A stretch of DNA of 64,000 bases from Arenicola marina (lineage: Eukaryota; Annelida; Polychaeta; Arenicolidae). Location: assembly GCA_964019135.1 (NCBI GenBank), contig OZ025260.1, forward strand, positions 35,086,254 through 35,150,253. Reading direction: 5' to 3'. The first letter of the stretch is position 1, and the number at the start of each line of letters is the position of its first letter. Below the pieces are notes generated by a model. The model worked only from the letters and a program-made list of their open reading frames with translations, ran no database searches and was not told the origin of the DNA. Below are positions 34,901 to 45,531 of this stretch, in pieces. The position numbers were made by a program, and so were the translations under genes.

Positions 34901-36647
34901 CGTAGCATAGCATAAAGTAATGAATTGACTGATCACTAGCTATCAGTGTTGTTTGGCTGTATCTCGTACGTTGTTTCTTGTCGTATAGCCTAGTATAGTG
35001 TAATCGTTTTACGCGGGTTGATTTCCGAAGTTGGGAGTCTTAGTTACGGACATTTAGGTATTCATTTTTGCAGGAATGTTAGTTAATTGTAAGCCCAGGT
35101 CAGTTTAAGGAACGAACCAGAGGTTGTTTCCGGATAGGTTTGAGTTTTAAAAGTACACAACGAGAAGTCGAGATTGAAGGATAGGCGAAGGTACGGTGGA
35201 TATATAGGGATATCCCACCATCGCACTGGCTAAACATATATAAAAGGAGGTACGTTACACAACCAACCAACCAACCAGTTTGATGACAGGTGGCAACGTT
35301 CAAACCATCGACCACGGACTAATAGCCTAGTACGCCTGATCGAGCCGCTGTCCATGAACTGTTGTTAGTCACACGAGAGCGTACAGCGGGGATCTTACTA
35401 TAATATCAGTGTTCTTCATTTATTCCTAGTTGTAAATTATGTAAGTGCACTGTAAATCTAAGTGACGTCAGGTCAATTTTGTGCAGGAAGTAGGAGGGGG
35501 CCTTTATGTATGGCAAAACACTTCACATGACTTGGTTTGTTTGCACCCCTTTTTTGATGGACAACGTACGTAAGCCAAGCACTGGAATAGGCTTATTAAT
35601 AGCGAGCGCAAGCGAGCTCTAAAGGTAACATGCATGCGTATTCAAAGTCCATTTCAAGCATAGGCTTAGGACTTTCATTTCGCGTAACAGCCCCCATGAG
35701 ACGTTTTCGGATTCGGAGTAAATATCAGCTGTACATAAATATATTCAAGCAAAGAGAGGTCGAAGTCTGTTGCCAAGCAGAGCGCTCTTGGGGACCGCCC
35801 ATCGGCTGCTGTCATAGTGAGTAGTTGTGACGTCAAAATGTTATAAACATGACGTTGCCATGGAAGTTCCTAAGCAACCGAATGATATCCGGCCAAAGAT
35901 ATTCTTTATGGCAAGCCGAAGTGAGATTAATTTTGAATATTAATCTAGATGTATCCCCTCGGAATATCTGAAATAAATATACGCTCGCATTTTTTAGGTA
36001 GCACCTATCCATATTATAAGTTTGTCCTGCAAGATTTTCGGAGCACTTCCAATAGTGACGTGGAATCATGTCACGTAATTCTGTAAAAATGGCCGGACCT
36101 TCCGGACACACCCCTGGATCCGCCATGGGAATTTAACATTTATCAGTGATATCTTGCTTGATGTTTGTGTGTGTGTGTGGGGGGGGGGGGGACTTTATAT
36201 GAATTAATCTCCACGGACCCCACGTGTAACAGAGGAGTCAAAAGTGGAATCATTGTGTATTGTGTAGTGTATATGACATGTGTGCAGATCATCATGGCGG
36301 CTGCTCTTTTTAACATGGACGACAGATCCAATGGGGTTTCAACCCAGTCTACCTTAGCGTCCACAAAATATTGTTGCAGTAAATGCCAGGCATGCATGAA
36401 TTAGACCAAAACGACCCGTTCTCTCATGTTAGCCCCAACCATTATCTTGTTTCACCATATGGCTCACATATTACTAACGACTAATAATTACTACAATCAT
36501 AACATCTATGAAGGCTAACGTGGAAGATTAGCTGGAAGCCAATTCATGCAAGTTCCCACACGCTATACTCACCATGCAGTACACACCGGCGGCCAGACTT
36601 CCGTTCTGGATTTCCCGCCAGCAAAGACAGCTCCGGATGAGTCCCAT
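22946..36647 (-). CDS. Gene 2: LAPTM/Mtp-like four-pass membrane protein with PPxY tail
   Basis: Six - strand exons: 36647-36573, 29990-29939, 24861-24752, 24501-24316, 23968-23921 and 23386-22946 (stop included). All have GT/AG borders, phases are 0,1,0,0,0, and the product is 303 aa. The start ATG is in CCAAGATGG. The N-terminus MGLIRSCLCWREIQNGSLAA matches the Cys-rich, R/N-x-G start of LAPTM-type proteins. Spans are near residues 17-38, 53-76, 86-111 and 142-168. The tail (169-303) is rich in Arg, Asp, Tyr, Pro and Gly and contains PPDY at 218-221 in SPPPDYYEE. PPxY motifs bind the WW domains of NEDD4-type ubiquitin ligases, which route LAPTM proteins to late endosomes and lysosomes. Introns 1 (6.6 kb) and 2 (5.1 kb) are full of repeats. 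Family assignment is by pattern only. Confidence 0.85.
24140..24290. repeat. AT-rich minisatellite in gene 2 intron 4
   Basis: Three units contain ATGTATTAAATCATATCTAC followed by ATGTATATATAAATAT. They lie just downstream of exon 4 on the gene strand (exon 4 ends at 24316). Array spacing is irregular, about 38-57 bp. Confidence 0.7.
24943..24975. repeat. AAT/AAC microsatellite in gene 2 intron 2
   Basis: Short run of AATAATAACAACAATAATAA. Confidence 0.7.
25138..26098. mobile_element. 961-bp foldback element with TAA target duplication
   Basis: Left and right halves are inverted copies almost to the middle. Ends are GAGCGTGATCGATTC and GAATCGATCACGCTC, flanked by TAA at 25135-25137 and 26099-26101. 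A 3-bp TAA duplication fits the PIF/Harbinger superfamily. Interior arms repeat CCTCTTCT/AGAAGAGG words, and the arm pairs are about 480 bp each. No transposase is present. It lies in intron 2 of gene 2. Confidence 0.75.
26136..26223. repeat. 85-bp dispersed repeat, copy 1
   Basis: AGTATGAAATTGACAATCAT through ACTCATCTCTGAAACTGACA recurs with few changes at 38201-38279 in the same orientation. Confidence 0.65.
26224..26525. repeat. GGACAATTCCCCC minisatellite, block 1
   Basis: Around 20 units of GGACAA(T/G)TCCCC with variable C runs, + orientation, in intron 2 of gene 2. Confidence 0.8.
26595..27060. repeat. Cluster of CCAATCACAGGCCGTATATT repeats, both orientations
   Basis: Six forward units (first near 26599, last near 26864), then three reverse units (ATTGG orientation at about 26926, 26957 and 27018). 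The spacer words TTCCTAGGAAAG and GAACGAATAT are also palindromic. The unit spacing is about 30-61 bp. Confidence 0.75.
27067..27780 (+). pseudogene. MULE-type DNA transposase, C-terminal part
   Basis: One frame gives AIENAVRDVFPNAVVKFCFC, HLSHCISRRVQHLGLQQRY, RRIPALAFL, LLDYFENPFVGRL and RTNNLEGWHA. This is the MULE DDE domain pattern: a C-x2-H-like segment (CFCHLSH), then E-G-W-H late in the domain. An internal TAG lies near 27271 and a frameshift near 27515; after that HRRFQANIGVHKPKCWKF to LRAIEHNLSL completes the usual C-terminus at 27780. The 5' half is missing. A plain DNA transposon relic in intron 2 of gene 2, otherwise well preserved. Confidence 0.78.
27608..28358. repeat. 751-bp tandem duplication, unit 1
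   Basis: The unit carries the last about 170 bp of the MULE transposase, a G-rich minisatellite (27955-28103) and a CpG-rich end (GAGCGCCAGCGTCGGCGCCC). It is repeated head to tail in the next 751 bp with very few differences. Confidence 0.85.
27955..28103. repeat. GGACAATT-type minisatellite, block 2 (reverse orientation)
   Basis: TTGTCCCAGGGGGAAATTGT words and long G runs; the reverse complement of the unit at 26224-26525. Confidence 0.75.
28359..29109. repeat. 751-bp tandem duplication, unit 2
   Basis: Near-identical copy of 27608-28358. The second minisatellite block (28708-28852) has different G-run lengths, and the transposase end in it carries a one-base deletion relative to unit 1. 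Confidence 0.85.
28708..28852. repeat. GGACAATT-type minisatellite, block 3 (reverse orientation)
   Basis: The copy of block 2 in the second duplication unit. Confidence 0.75.
29116..29316 (-). mobile_element. tRNA-derived SINE, copy A
   Basis: On the - strand the head reads GGTAGCTCAGTTGGCTAGAG (A box TAGCTCAGTTGG at 29303-29292) and GGTTCGCGCCC (B box at 29232-29222), the internal RNA polymerase III promoter of tRNA genes. The body continues with CGCAGGATAAAGATCCCATG and ACCCCCGGGGACATGGCTTC, which matches the SINE at 39748-39925. It lies in intron 2 of gene 2. It is not a functional tRNA: the arms do not fold correctly. Confidence 0.75.
30563..30830 (-). mobile_element. LINE family X 3' fragment, copy 2
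   Basis: On the - strand: NYKAYKELLIREPYLCLLED and CKYCLERANTSSNDF. It is the same ORF2 tail as 2893-3321 at clear nucleotide similarity. It lies in intron 1 of gene 2 and is broken and 5'-truncated. Confidence 0.65.
31832..31995. repeat. GGACAATTCCCCC minisatellite, block 4
   Basis: Same unit and orientation as block 1. A lone reverse unit (GAGGAATTGTCC) follows near 32043. In intron 1 of gene 2. Confidence 0.75.
32060..33561. other. Gene 2 intron 1, no recognised feature
   Basis: Mixed sequence with a G-rich tract near 32745. I see no gene or defined repeat. Confidence 0.45.
33562..33744. repeat. Inverted repeat with 26-bp arms
   Basis: GCTGTCTTTTATCCACCGGG at 33562 is matched inversely by CCCGGTGGATAAAAGACAGC ending at 33744, with a 131-bp spacer. 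Possibly a small MITE; no duplication at its edges was recognised. Confidence 0.55.
33745..36572. other. Gene 2 intron 1, first part
   Basis: No gene or clear element. Short features only: AACC repeats near 35265 and a GT/poly-G tract near 36170. Confidence 0.4.
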
Positions 36648-38200
36648 CTTGGTCGGACGTTGAGAAGCAGAATGGATCAGTCAGTGCCAAGTTGAGCCCG
36701 TGACGGTGAATATGGAACGTAATCCCTCGCCTTGATGACAAACCAGCTGCTGATCAGCCGTTCAAGCGGCTATGGCGTTGGACACCGTGTGCTAAAATAA
36801 ACAGCTTCAGAATGAAGAAGGCGGTCTCTCGACGACAACGACTCACATTTAGTTGCGTGTAAAAAACGGCGCTAGGCGTTTTCAAACACGCCTGCCTTAC
36901 CACACACCTTCATGCTATTCGCAGGATTTGCTCAGCATAATGAGCAATAAGAGGTTGTGCCGTCAAAGGCACTCGGCAAAACTGTATCTAGTATGCGAGT
37001 CGAACACATCGCTTGAAGGACCTCACACTGAAGGGGGGCACTCCGTTTAATCTTTGTGTGCTCGTTGGTGGCGGGCGGCGAATGGAGGGTGGGTGGAGGA
37101 TGGGGGTGAAGGGTGGGGGGGGGGGGGGGTTAGAAAGATAATATCTTTAGTCAGACCATTTTGGTATTGCAAAGACACGAACACAAATTTGGCGTTGTCA
37201 TGTCTTGAATTTCTGCGTTGCCATGCTGGCGCCAACAGGCGAGGATGGCACGGGTTTCATTGATTAACTATGCGTTCATTTCACTTTGAGTAAGAAAAAG
37301 ATGGATATCCCTAGCTCAGAACCCTAGGCTGTGTGTGGGCTAGGTAATCCTTTTAAGCCCTCGCACATTATTCATTTTGAGCCCTGTGATAACAATTATG
37401 CTCATGCAACATTAGTTTTCATTGTTTTTATCTTGCAAACGTGCTCATGTCAAAAGATTTACAACTATGGATTCGTCATTGCCTTAAGAGAAAGCCCCGA
37501 GTGATTTCACCTCGAAGATGTCGTGGAAGAATGGATCTTATTTTTACATGCAGGCCATAAACAGACTGTCACGAGGAACACATAAAAACGGTCGAGTGTG
37601 CGTATCCTCACAGCAAGCTGCGTGGGGGACGCGAAGTGGTGGTGAGCAAATAATAGACTTTACAGAGACTCAAAATGAGTCACAGTCAATGCACGAGATG
37701 TTCAAGCATAGCTTAAGAAGAAAAACGAAAATCGGGGGATAGGTGTATTTTAAACAATTTAAGACTAACTGCGACTTCGTACATGCATTATCGGCCGAGT
37801 TACAGTGCAATTTAAAGACGGATATAAGGTACCTATGGGCCCAATACGTGAAATAATTGGCAGCGCGATTAAATGAAAACTGTTATAGCAATTTTCGCAA
37901 GGGTTAAGCAAATTCAGAAAATTCCTGTGACCTTGACTTTTGACCTACATAGCCCAACTACGAACGTAGCCTGACGATGGCCATTCCGCATTTTTTTTTA
38001 ATTCGGAAGTCTATATCTGAAGGCAAGCGATAGTGATCGCGTTACGTTAAATAGAGGCGCAGAAACGAAACCACACTTACGAACATAAGACCCAAATCGG
38101 AGATTTTGCGTCTTGACAAACCAAAATAATACCCCGACATAAGACGAAAACCGTAGATTTTAGTCTTAATGAGACACAGGAGTTCTTTTTCCTTTATTTT
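36648..38200. other. Upstream region of gene 2
   Basis: This should hold the 5' UTR and promoter of gene 2 (- strand). I see a poly-G tract near 37120 and no clear TATA box. No other gene is recognised. Confidence 0.35.
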
Positions 38201-38279
38201 GAGTATGAAATTGACAATCACAGCTGACGGTAGGTACAAGTGAAAAGGACTCATCTCTGAAACTGGCAAGAACGTGACA
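38201..38279. repeat. 85-bp dispersed repeat, copy 2
   Basis: Matches 26136-26223. Nearby text CTCCGCTTGGGGCTCCAT (38401-38420) also occurs in a shorter form near 9307. Confidence 0.6.
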
Positions 38280-39747
38280 TGTTGCTTTTTTCTCCGAGTT
38301 GGTTGCCCGACATAGCGCAAGTGGAAGACCTTTTTTCACCACATGATTGGATAAAAGTAGCAGTGAATTCTGTAAATGATTGACAGTCTAGATCGGACTT
38401 TCTCCGCTTGGGGCTCCATATCTGCCTTCGACTTATTCCGCTAGGGGCTCCATTAAGGGTGAGTTCGGGTATGTCAGTGCAGTAATCGGCGCAGATATTC
38501 CGCTCATGTGCGAATCAAGATAAACCGAACGGAAAATCCCTATCCCGGGCAAAACCTGCCCGGCTTTGTTTTGTGTTAATATGGCGTTTGTATGTTTGGC
38601 ATGAATGTATGTTTTGATTGAATACTCTAGAGATTATTATGCAACCAGCTATTACATTAAAGGCTCGTGATGACGCTAAGCACTAAGACGTTATGACGCG
38701 TGAATTGTTAGTATGGTATCTTCTCTAAACTGACATTTCTGTATTTAATATTGAGTCAACGGCTAAGCATTCATACAAGTTTTAAGATCAGATTGAAGGG
38801 TCGTTGGCTTACAAGGTAAACGTAACTTCTCGAAATACGTGACGATGACGAAAGCTAGTCTTTTCTCGCCTCTGGCATATAACGTATCGTCTGCTCAAGG
38901 TGGCGCTAACAGCTTGAAGGTCAAAAGGTCGCCAAGTAGACTCTCAGCCATGAACACAGTTGTAACACACGTGCGTCTTGACGCGTAGTAATCCTTGATT
39001 CCGTTCACGGTGAACAATTCTGATGTGTTCACCAAGCAAATGCAATGAAAGGCCTGACGGCCTTGACGATATAGGCTTTGTAACGACTGTGATTGTTTAC
39101 GGCAATACAATGCCCCGTAACGCCCATTGTGGATGCGAACAACAACGCCATATTGTCCATATCAGGGAGTCGAGGGACTTGAGGTTTCGTATTCTCCCAC
39201 CCTTTGTTCGCCATGGCCCTGACATGCGCCGCCTTCCAGTCGCTGGGCGATGGGACGCTCCGGGCATCCTTGAAAGCCACCGAGTAACCAATACTGGTCA
39301 CTATTGGCGTCTTGCCGCTGTTCTGTAACCTTCCATTGAATACAAGGGCGTAGGACGACTTCTTCATGTAGCTGACGGCCTAACGATGGAATCCGGACGT
39401 GTTATACAGTTCGCCTAGGGAGTCTACCATAGGGAGAATATACGACCTTGCAATTCCTTAGTAAGTTAGCGGTAAACGGCGGGGCGTCAACTTTTTCATC
39501 CAGTGTAAGGCACATTCTAGCTAAAACATAAAGTTTCTCTTGCAATATCCTGTCAGATGTAAACTTGAGGGCTTAATTGTGTTGTGCATTGTATGGGGCA
39601 TTTGCCCGGAATATGTTACACGATCGAAACTTCAGCTACGGCGTTGTTTTTTTCACGACAATTGCATATTGTAAAGTCACTTTGTGCGTGTATGTATACA
39701 GGTCACGTTCAAAGATGATGGTAATTGATAATCCTTAATTATGTTTC
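38280..39747. other. Intergenic, no recognised gene
   Basis: A 112-codon frame on the - strand (39367-39029) is open but matches no family I know and has no splice or neighbour support. Nothing else is seen. Confidence 0.4.
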
Positions 39748-39925
39748 ATAGTAGGTAGCGCGTTCGGCTATTAATTCTAGGCCTTCTATGGCAGCCCAAG
39801 CGGCCGGTGCGTGATTCGAACCCTACCTGTGCCAATGGCTATATTAATGCAGGATACAATCTCATGTTTTTTTTCTGGAAGAGTATGGGGTTACTTCCGG
39901 AGACATGGTTCCTCTCTACCTTGAC
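39748..39925 (+). mobile_element. tRNA-derived SINE, copy B
   Basis: A-box-like TAGGTAGCGCG at 39752 and B box TGATTCGAACC at 39812. The body GCAGGATACAATCTCATG, GGGGTTACTTCCGGAGACAT and GGTTCCTCTCTACC parallels the body of copy A at 29116-29316. The head differs more than the body. Confidence 0.65.
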
Positions 39926-40264
39926 CCTTGCCATTTGCACAAAATGAAGCTAAGGCGTCCTAATTTAACCATTCATCGGGCCGATGCAGGACAAATGCAT
40001 CGCAACGATAAGGGGAAAACAGAACTAATTACCTAGTACAACGGAAGATGCGAGATCTAAATGTAACCCTTGCTTGAGTTGCTTGAGTAACCGAACAAAA
40101 TAATTTTGTTACTGAGAATTAAGTTACTTAAGAAAAGTGCGTGGTGTTATCTGTAAGTTAGCCTCCATATATTAGAGAGTTATTGCACTACGTTTTCGAT
40201 TGAACGTATCCCTAAACGTAACCCGATGAGCAATTACGTAATCAAAACTCGGGGTGTTTCCTGG

Positions 40265-41160
40265 CCTACATATTATTATTATTATTATTATTGGGTTTAT
40301 ATAGCGCCAAATCCGTGAATCCGTTCAAAGACGCTGTAGATCGAAGTAAACCGGGTAATTTACATAATATACCCGCTTATCCAAAAATATGTTATAGGTA
40401 GCTCACTGAAATAAGAAATACATGCACACCACCAATGACCTTCATTAATAAATTTAGTGAACAAGTAAGTTTTCAAACCCAGTTTAAACTGACTCAATGT
40501 ATCAAGCGAACGAAGGTCGCTTGGTAGGGCGTTCCACAACATTGGAGCATTGACAGCAAAGGGACGTCTGCCAAGTGTCTTACAATTGGCCTTGGGAACC
40601 TTCAATTTAATTTCTTCGTTGGACCTCAAGTTATAGCGGGCACATTTCGTTCTACTTACATTTTACTGATGTATTCAGGTGCCATATCATGTAATGCTTT
40701 CATGGTAATATCATGTAAAACTATTATTAATACTTTAAAATCAATTCGAAACCGCACTGGAAGCCAGTGAAGCTGTCTCAGAGCTGGCGTTATATGGTCA
40801 AACTTTTACAGATTTAGTACCACCCTGGCTGCCGCATTTTGATCACACTGTAATTTCTTAATGAGACATGCAGGTAGACCACTCATTAAACTATTGCAAT
40901 AGTCAATTTTTTCTACTGATGAAGGCATGTATGACTGTATTCATTGCCTCATTTGTGGGATATCTCCGTATGCTCTTAATATTATAGAGCTGGAAGTAAG
41001 CTGTACAACACAGCTTAGATATGTGGTTTTCCATGTTAAATTTTTTGTCAAATATTATGCCCAAATTACGCACTGACGTTACTGGTAATATTTGTTTTTC
41101 ACCAACTTGTACCCGCTGGATGGTAACCTTCTCTAGCTGCTGCTTGCTACCGAGTGTAAA
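40265..41160 (-). mobile_element. CR1/L2-like LINE 3' end with TTA microsatellite tail
   Basis: The - strand frames read ILPVTSVRNLGIIFDKKFNM, KIDYCNSLMSGLPACLIKKL, HITPALRQLHWLPVRFRIDF and LWNALPSDLRSLDTLSQFK. This is the post-catalytic end of a CR1/L2-type ORF2. The copy ends in an (AAT)n run on its own strand (40269-40292), the usual end of such LINEs. It is 5'-truncated, with frame breaks. Confidence 0.78.
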
Positions 41161-41846
41161 AAACTCTTGCTATAATTTTTTTTATTGATTTTTTTATATA
41201 TATATATTTTTATTTCCATAATGATGTTACACTACAAAAGTTATATATTTCAGATCCATAATAAAAGCATAACATTACAGTACATTGCTTGGTACACCAA
41301 AGACCACGTTTTTACCACAATTATAGCACTTAATCATCTCTAAATATTCATTAGATTGCACATAATGGGTTCCCATATAATAAAAGACAAACAAGGTTTT
41401 TGTTCTACCGCAGATTTTTCCACAGCATAGTAATATTTAACACTCTTGATGGCACTTTGATAATTTGGAATCTTTGTGGCCCATTTACAAATATAGAAAT
41501 ATTTCTTCACTATTAACACTAAATGATTTAATAATCTACTATGTAGCGGGGTAACTACTCCCAGTATGATGGATTGCATGGACACTTCGAATACCCGATT
41601 TGGGTCTACCTCGTTTAACCAATTTGCTATTCAACGATTCAACGAATACATTACACAGATGGTTGCACAAGCGTTTTACCTTCAAAACAGCGTCTGTAAA
41701 GTTATATGTAACGGATGCCTGTTTCCCATGCAGTACGAAACATTGTTCTTTCCAGTCTCTTTTTTATTTATTTTCAAGGCCTTTAACATTGCTTCAATAT
41801 GTGGGAGATCGATTCCTCCCGACTCTACTGTTTGCGCCAACCTATA

Positions 41847-43477
41847 GGGCTGTACAGTCACTTCGGGATCTTATCGAGACCCCACGAGACAGGGATACCT
41901 ATGCTCTACGTCAATGCCTAGCATCCACGGCCTGTACGTGCTGCCTACCTTCCGGTTGTTTGCCTTCACTCGCCTCACACACAGGATCGGCTAAAGCTGT
42001 CCTTGGAAGCACAAATAACCACTGAAGTTCTGTGCATATCCGAATTATAACCATCCGAGTAGATTTATGTAATGTATGAGCGGTAAATTAGGCAGCTGAT
42101 AAACCAGAATGCGGTTGTCTCATGAGTGACTGTCAGTGTCAGGCAATCTAACGTGCTGCGCGGGGTTTTCCATGTCGTATGACGTAATAATCATAATGAC
42201 GCGCGTGTCTGCGCGCGGTATCTATGGTTACGTAACAACGCTCCTTATAGGGCTGTACAGTTCTCGCGGGTTCTGTTTCCGGTTTAGGTATTTTGGGGAC
42301 CAACAAAAAAACACGTGCTTTTAGAACGAGTGCGCATCACGCTGGTGCCTTGCTACAGCCGTGTGACGCGCACTCATTGTAGTCAACGTTTGAGTGTTGG
42401 GAACCGGCCAGCTGCGCGGTTTGTGCCTAAAGAATCGAGTGGATGTGAAACTATTTTTTGTTTGCTTTGGTCCAGGCATTGTTAACTATAAAATCATAAT
42501 ATAGTTAAAGACAAGACATTTATCTCTCCATAATGCATGTGGTCCTTTCGATGAGACGTTGGAAGCGTTGTATTTTGAGCCAAATCATCGATGTTTACAG
42601 TTCTACGATAAACGGAGCACCATTGTCCTCACCTGCTCAGTCCATATAAGGAGCGTTGTTACGTAACCATAGATACCGCGCGCAGACACGCGCGTCATGA
42701 TGATTATTACGTCATACGACATGGAAAACCCCGCGCAGCACATTAGAGCGCCTGACACTGAAAGTCGTTCATGAGACAACCGCATTCTGGTTTATCAACT
42801 GCCTAACCGCTCATACATTACATAAATCTACTCGGATGGTTGTAATTCGGATATGCACAGAACTTCAGTGGTTAGTTGTGCTTCCAAGGACAGTTTTAGC
42901 CGATCTTGTGTGTAAGGCGGGGGAAGGCAAACAACCGGATGGTAGGCAACACGTACAGGCCGTTGATGCTAGGCATTGACGCAGAGCATAGGTATCCCCG
43001 TCTCGTGGGGTCTCGATCAGATCCCGAAGTGACTGTACAGCCCTATATGGACCATAGACATAAATAAATTTCATTTATGTCTATGTATGGACTGAGCAGG
43101 TGAGGACAATGGTGCTCCGTTTGTCGTAGAACTGTAAACATCGATGATTTGGCTCAAAATACAACGCTTCCAACAGTCTCATCGAACGGATCACATGCTT
43201 TATGGAGAGATAAATGTCTTATCTTTAATTATAATATGATTTTATAGTTAGCCATGCCTGGACCAACAAAAAATAGTTTCACACCCACTCGATTCTTCAC
43301 GCACAAACCGCGCAGCTGGTCGGTTCCCAACACTAAAACGTTGACTACAATGAATGCGAGTCACGCAGTTCCAGCAATGCACCAGCGTGATGCGCACTCG
43401 TTCTAAGAGCACGTGTTTTTTTGTTGGTCCCCAAAAGACCTAAATCGGAAATAGAACCCGCGAGAACTGTACAGCCC
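41847..43477. mobile_element. TIR DNA transposon (outer copy, T2) inserted in the LINE
   Basis: Ends GGGCTGTACAGT at 41847 and ACTGTACAGCCC at 43477, with flanking TA on both sides. The LINE reading resumes on each side, so this is an insertion. Without the inner copy and a 40-bp palindrome it is about 795 bp. No transposase is seen; TA target choice suggests the Tc1/mariner/pogo group (inferred). Confidence 0.78.
42250..43043. mobile_element. TIR DNA transposon (inner copy, T1), inverted relative to T2
   Basis: A 794-bp element with the same 12-bp ends, flanked by TA, sits inside T2 in opposite orientation. Its two halves are the reverse complements of the T2 halves that surround it (for example GTTACGTAACAACGCTCC in T2 against GGAGCGTTGTTACGTAAC in T1). 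Confidence 0.8.
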
Positions 43478-45531
43478 TATTAGCCGAAATTTTTGACCTA
43501 TTGCCATTCCACACAAAACCTTGAATGGCACCGTTAATTCTATCTAAATAAGGTTTTCCAGGCATGATATGGATCAGTTTGGGCAGTGCAAGTGTCTTGA
43601 AAACAGTGACCCTTCCTCGAAGAGATAAATTGCGCTTACCATATAAATTAAGTACTTTTTCAAATTCTGGTAGTCTCCATCCATAATTTAAATCAATCAT
43701 ACTGCTCCGGTCTACACTGGATTTAATCCCTAGAAGTTGGAAGTGCCTTACCCAAGCCAAGGGTAGGTCCGTACAGATAGGCTGCCTGTGATCCGGCTTA
43801 CCTAACCATATGGCATATGTCTTTTCAACGTTGGTCTTTAACCCTAAACAATACTCAAATCGTTTTAGTACCCTTAACACATTTCTAAGGGATAATTCGC
43901 TTCCGTCTAATAGAATAAATTTATCATCAGCATATTGCCCAACTTTATATTGTTTCCCTTCAATCTCAATACCTTTGATTGTGTTATCTTTTTTAATTGC
44001 CATGTCCAGGGTCTCAATATATAGTATAAATAAATATGGTGACAGTGGGTCACCTTGTCTGTATCCTGTGCCGAGGGGAAAGAATTGCGAGAAGAAATCA
44101 TTATTTATAACGCAGCTTATAGAATCCTTATATAAAATATTGAACCATTTTCGAAAAGAACACCCAAAAGTATACCGTTCCAACATTTGTAATATGTATT
44201 TCCAGCTCAGAGTGTCAAAACCTTTTCGATAAATCTATGATTAACATCAGGCCCGTTCTGCCCTTTTCAATTAGATAGTGCATAACATCATAGACCAACC
44301 TTGTGTTTTCTCCAATATATCTCTCTTTTAAAAAGCCTTTCTGGTCCGAACTTATAATATCGGGTAATACCCTTTTCATTCTCTGGGCTAAAACGCCTGA
44401 TAAAACCTTATAGTCTGCATTTAGTAAAGAAATTGGACGCCAGTTTTTCATAAGCTCCCTTGGCTTATCCCCCTTGGGCAAACATGTTATTACACCGTGT
44501 TTCTGTGTAACAGAGAGGGAACCGCCTTCGTAGGCGTACTGAAGACTTCTTAGTAGATAGTGACCTATGTCCTTCCAGAAAAACTTGTAAAAATCTATCG
44601 GAAATCCATCACTGCCGGGTGATTTATTATTTTTCATATTCTTTATAACGTCAGCTACATCAGGCATTGTAATACTACCCTCACATAATTCTCTTTGCGT
44701 CACATCGAGGATCTTAACATGCTTAACAATTAGAAATGAAGGTACATAATTATCTGCGCCGGGATTATCATGGTTTGCATACAACGCTCTATAATAACAT
44801 ATTTGTTCACGTAATATACTTTGTTGCTCCGCGATTTCTGTACCGTCAATCATTAATCTATTTATGAGCTTGTTGACATAGTTCCGTTTTTCCAGGTTAC
44901 AAAAGTATTTACTTGGTTTTTCACCTTCTTCGTAGTACAATGATTTCGACCTCAAAAAGACACCTTTCATTCTAGGCAGACGTAAGCGCTCGAGCCCCGC
45001 TTTAAGGGTTTCCAGCCTCTGTTGTTCTGAGTTACTAAGATCTACGGATGCTTCTTCGCGCTTATAGCCCCGTGTATCAAGCTCAAAATCTACCACTAGG
45101 TTCCAATCCCCACACATGATTATGCATGTATTGTCTAGCTTCTCTACCTTTTCGTTCATTTCTTCGTAAAACCTAGGGTTATCACTATTGGGTCCATAAA
45201 TATTAACAAGCGTCAATCTATTTCCACACATTGTAATATCTAATATTATTAAATCGCCCAGTTCATCTTTCTCACAACTGTGCACCGTGTATTCAAAATC
45301 GTTCTTCAATAGGATTGCTATACCCCTGGCCTGCGATGACGGTGAGTTCACATAACATGTACCATTAAACTCATTTTGTAAAAGACTCTGTGTGGACACA
45401 CTGAAATGTACATCTGGTAAACAATATACCGAAACACGTTTATCTTTTAGCCATTCCAGTACATTTGTTCTCTTTATCGGGGAACTTAAGCCACGAACGT
45501 TCATGCTGCAAATAGATAACATACTCATTGC

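Larger units (their letters stand above)
41172..45531 (-). mobile_element. Tx1/L1-like LINE ORF2 copy, split by a TIR transposon
   Basis: ORF2 begins at ATG 45528: MLSICSMNVRGLSSPIKR, CIIMCGDWNLVVDFELDTRG (endonuclease). It then jumps across an in-frame internal deletion to KGVFLRSKSLYYEEGEKPSK, NNKSPGSDGFPIDFYKFFW and NWRPISLLNADYKVLSGVLA. After a frameshift near 44215 it continues with GYRQGDPLSPYLFILYIETL and GQYADDKFILL (the catalytic motif). After the TIR insertion (41847-43477) it resumes with GGIDLPHIEAMLKALKI-like text and ends IPNYQSAIKSVKYYYAVEK at about 41341. A T-rich run at 41172-41207 is its poly-A tail. It has no ORF1, so it is 5'-truncated. It is a different family from the LINE at 16690. 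Confidence 0.82.

Noticed and set aside
39029-39367. 112-codon - strand ORF
   Set aside because: No recognisable domain, no splice sites or neighbours that support it; could be chance.
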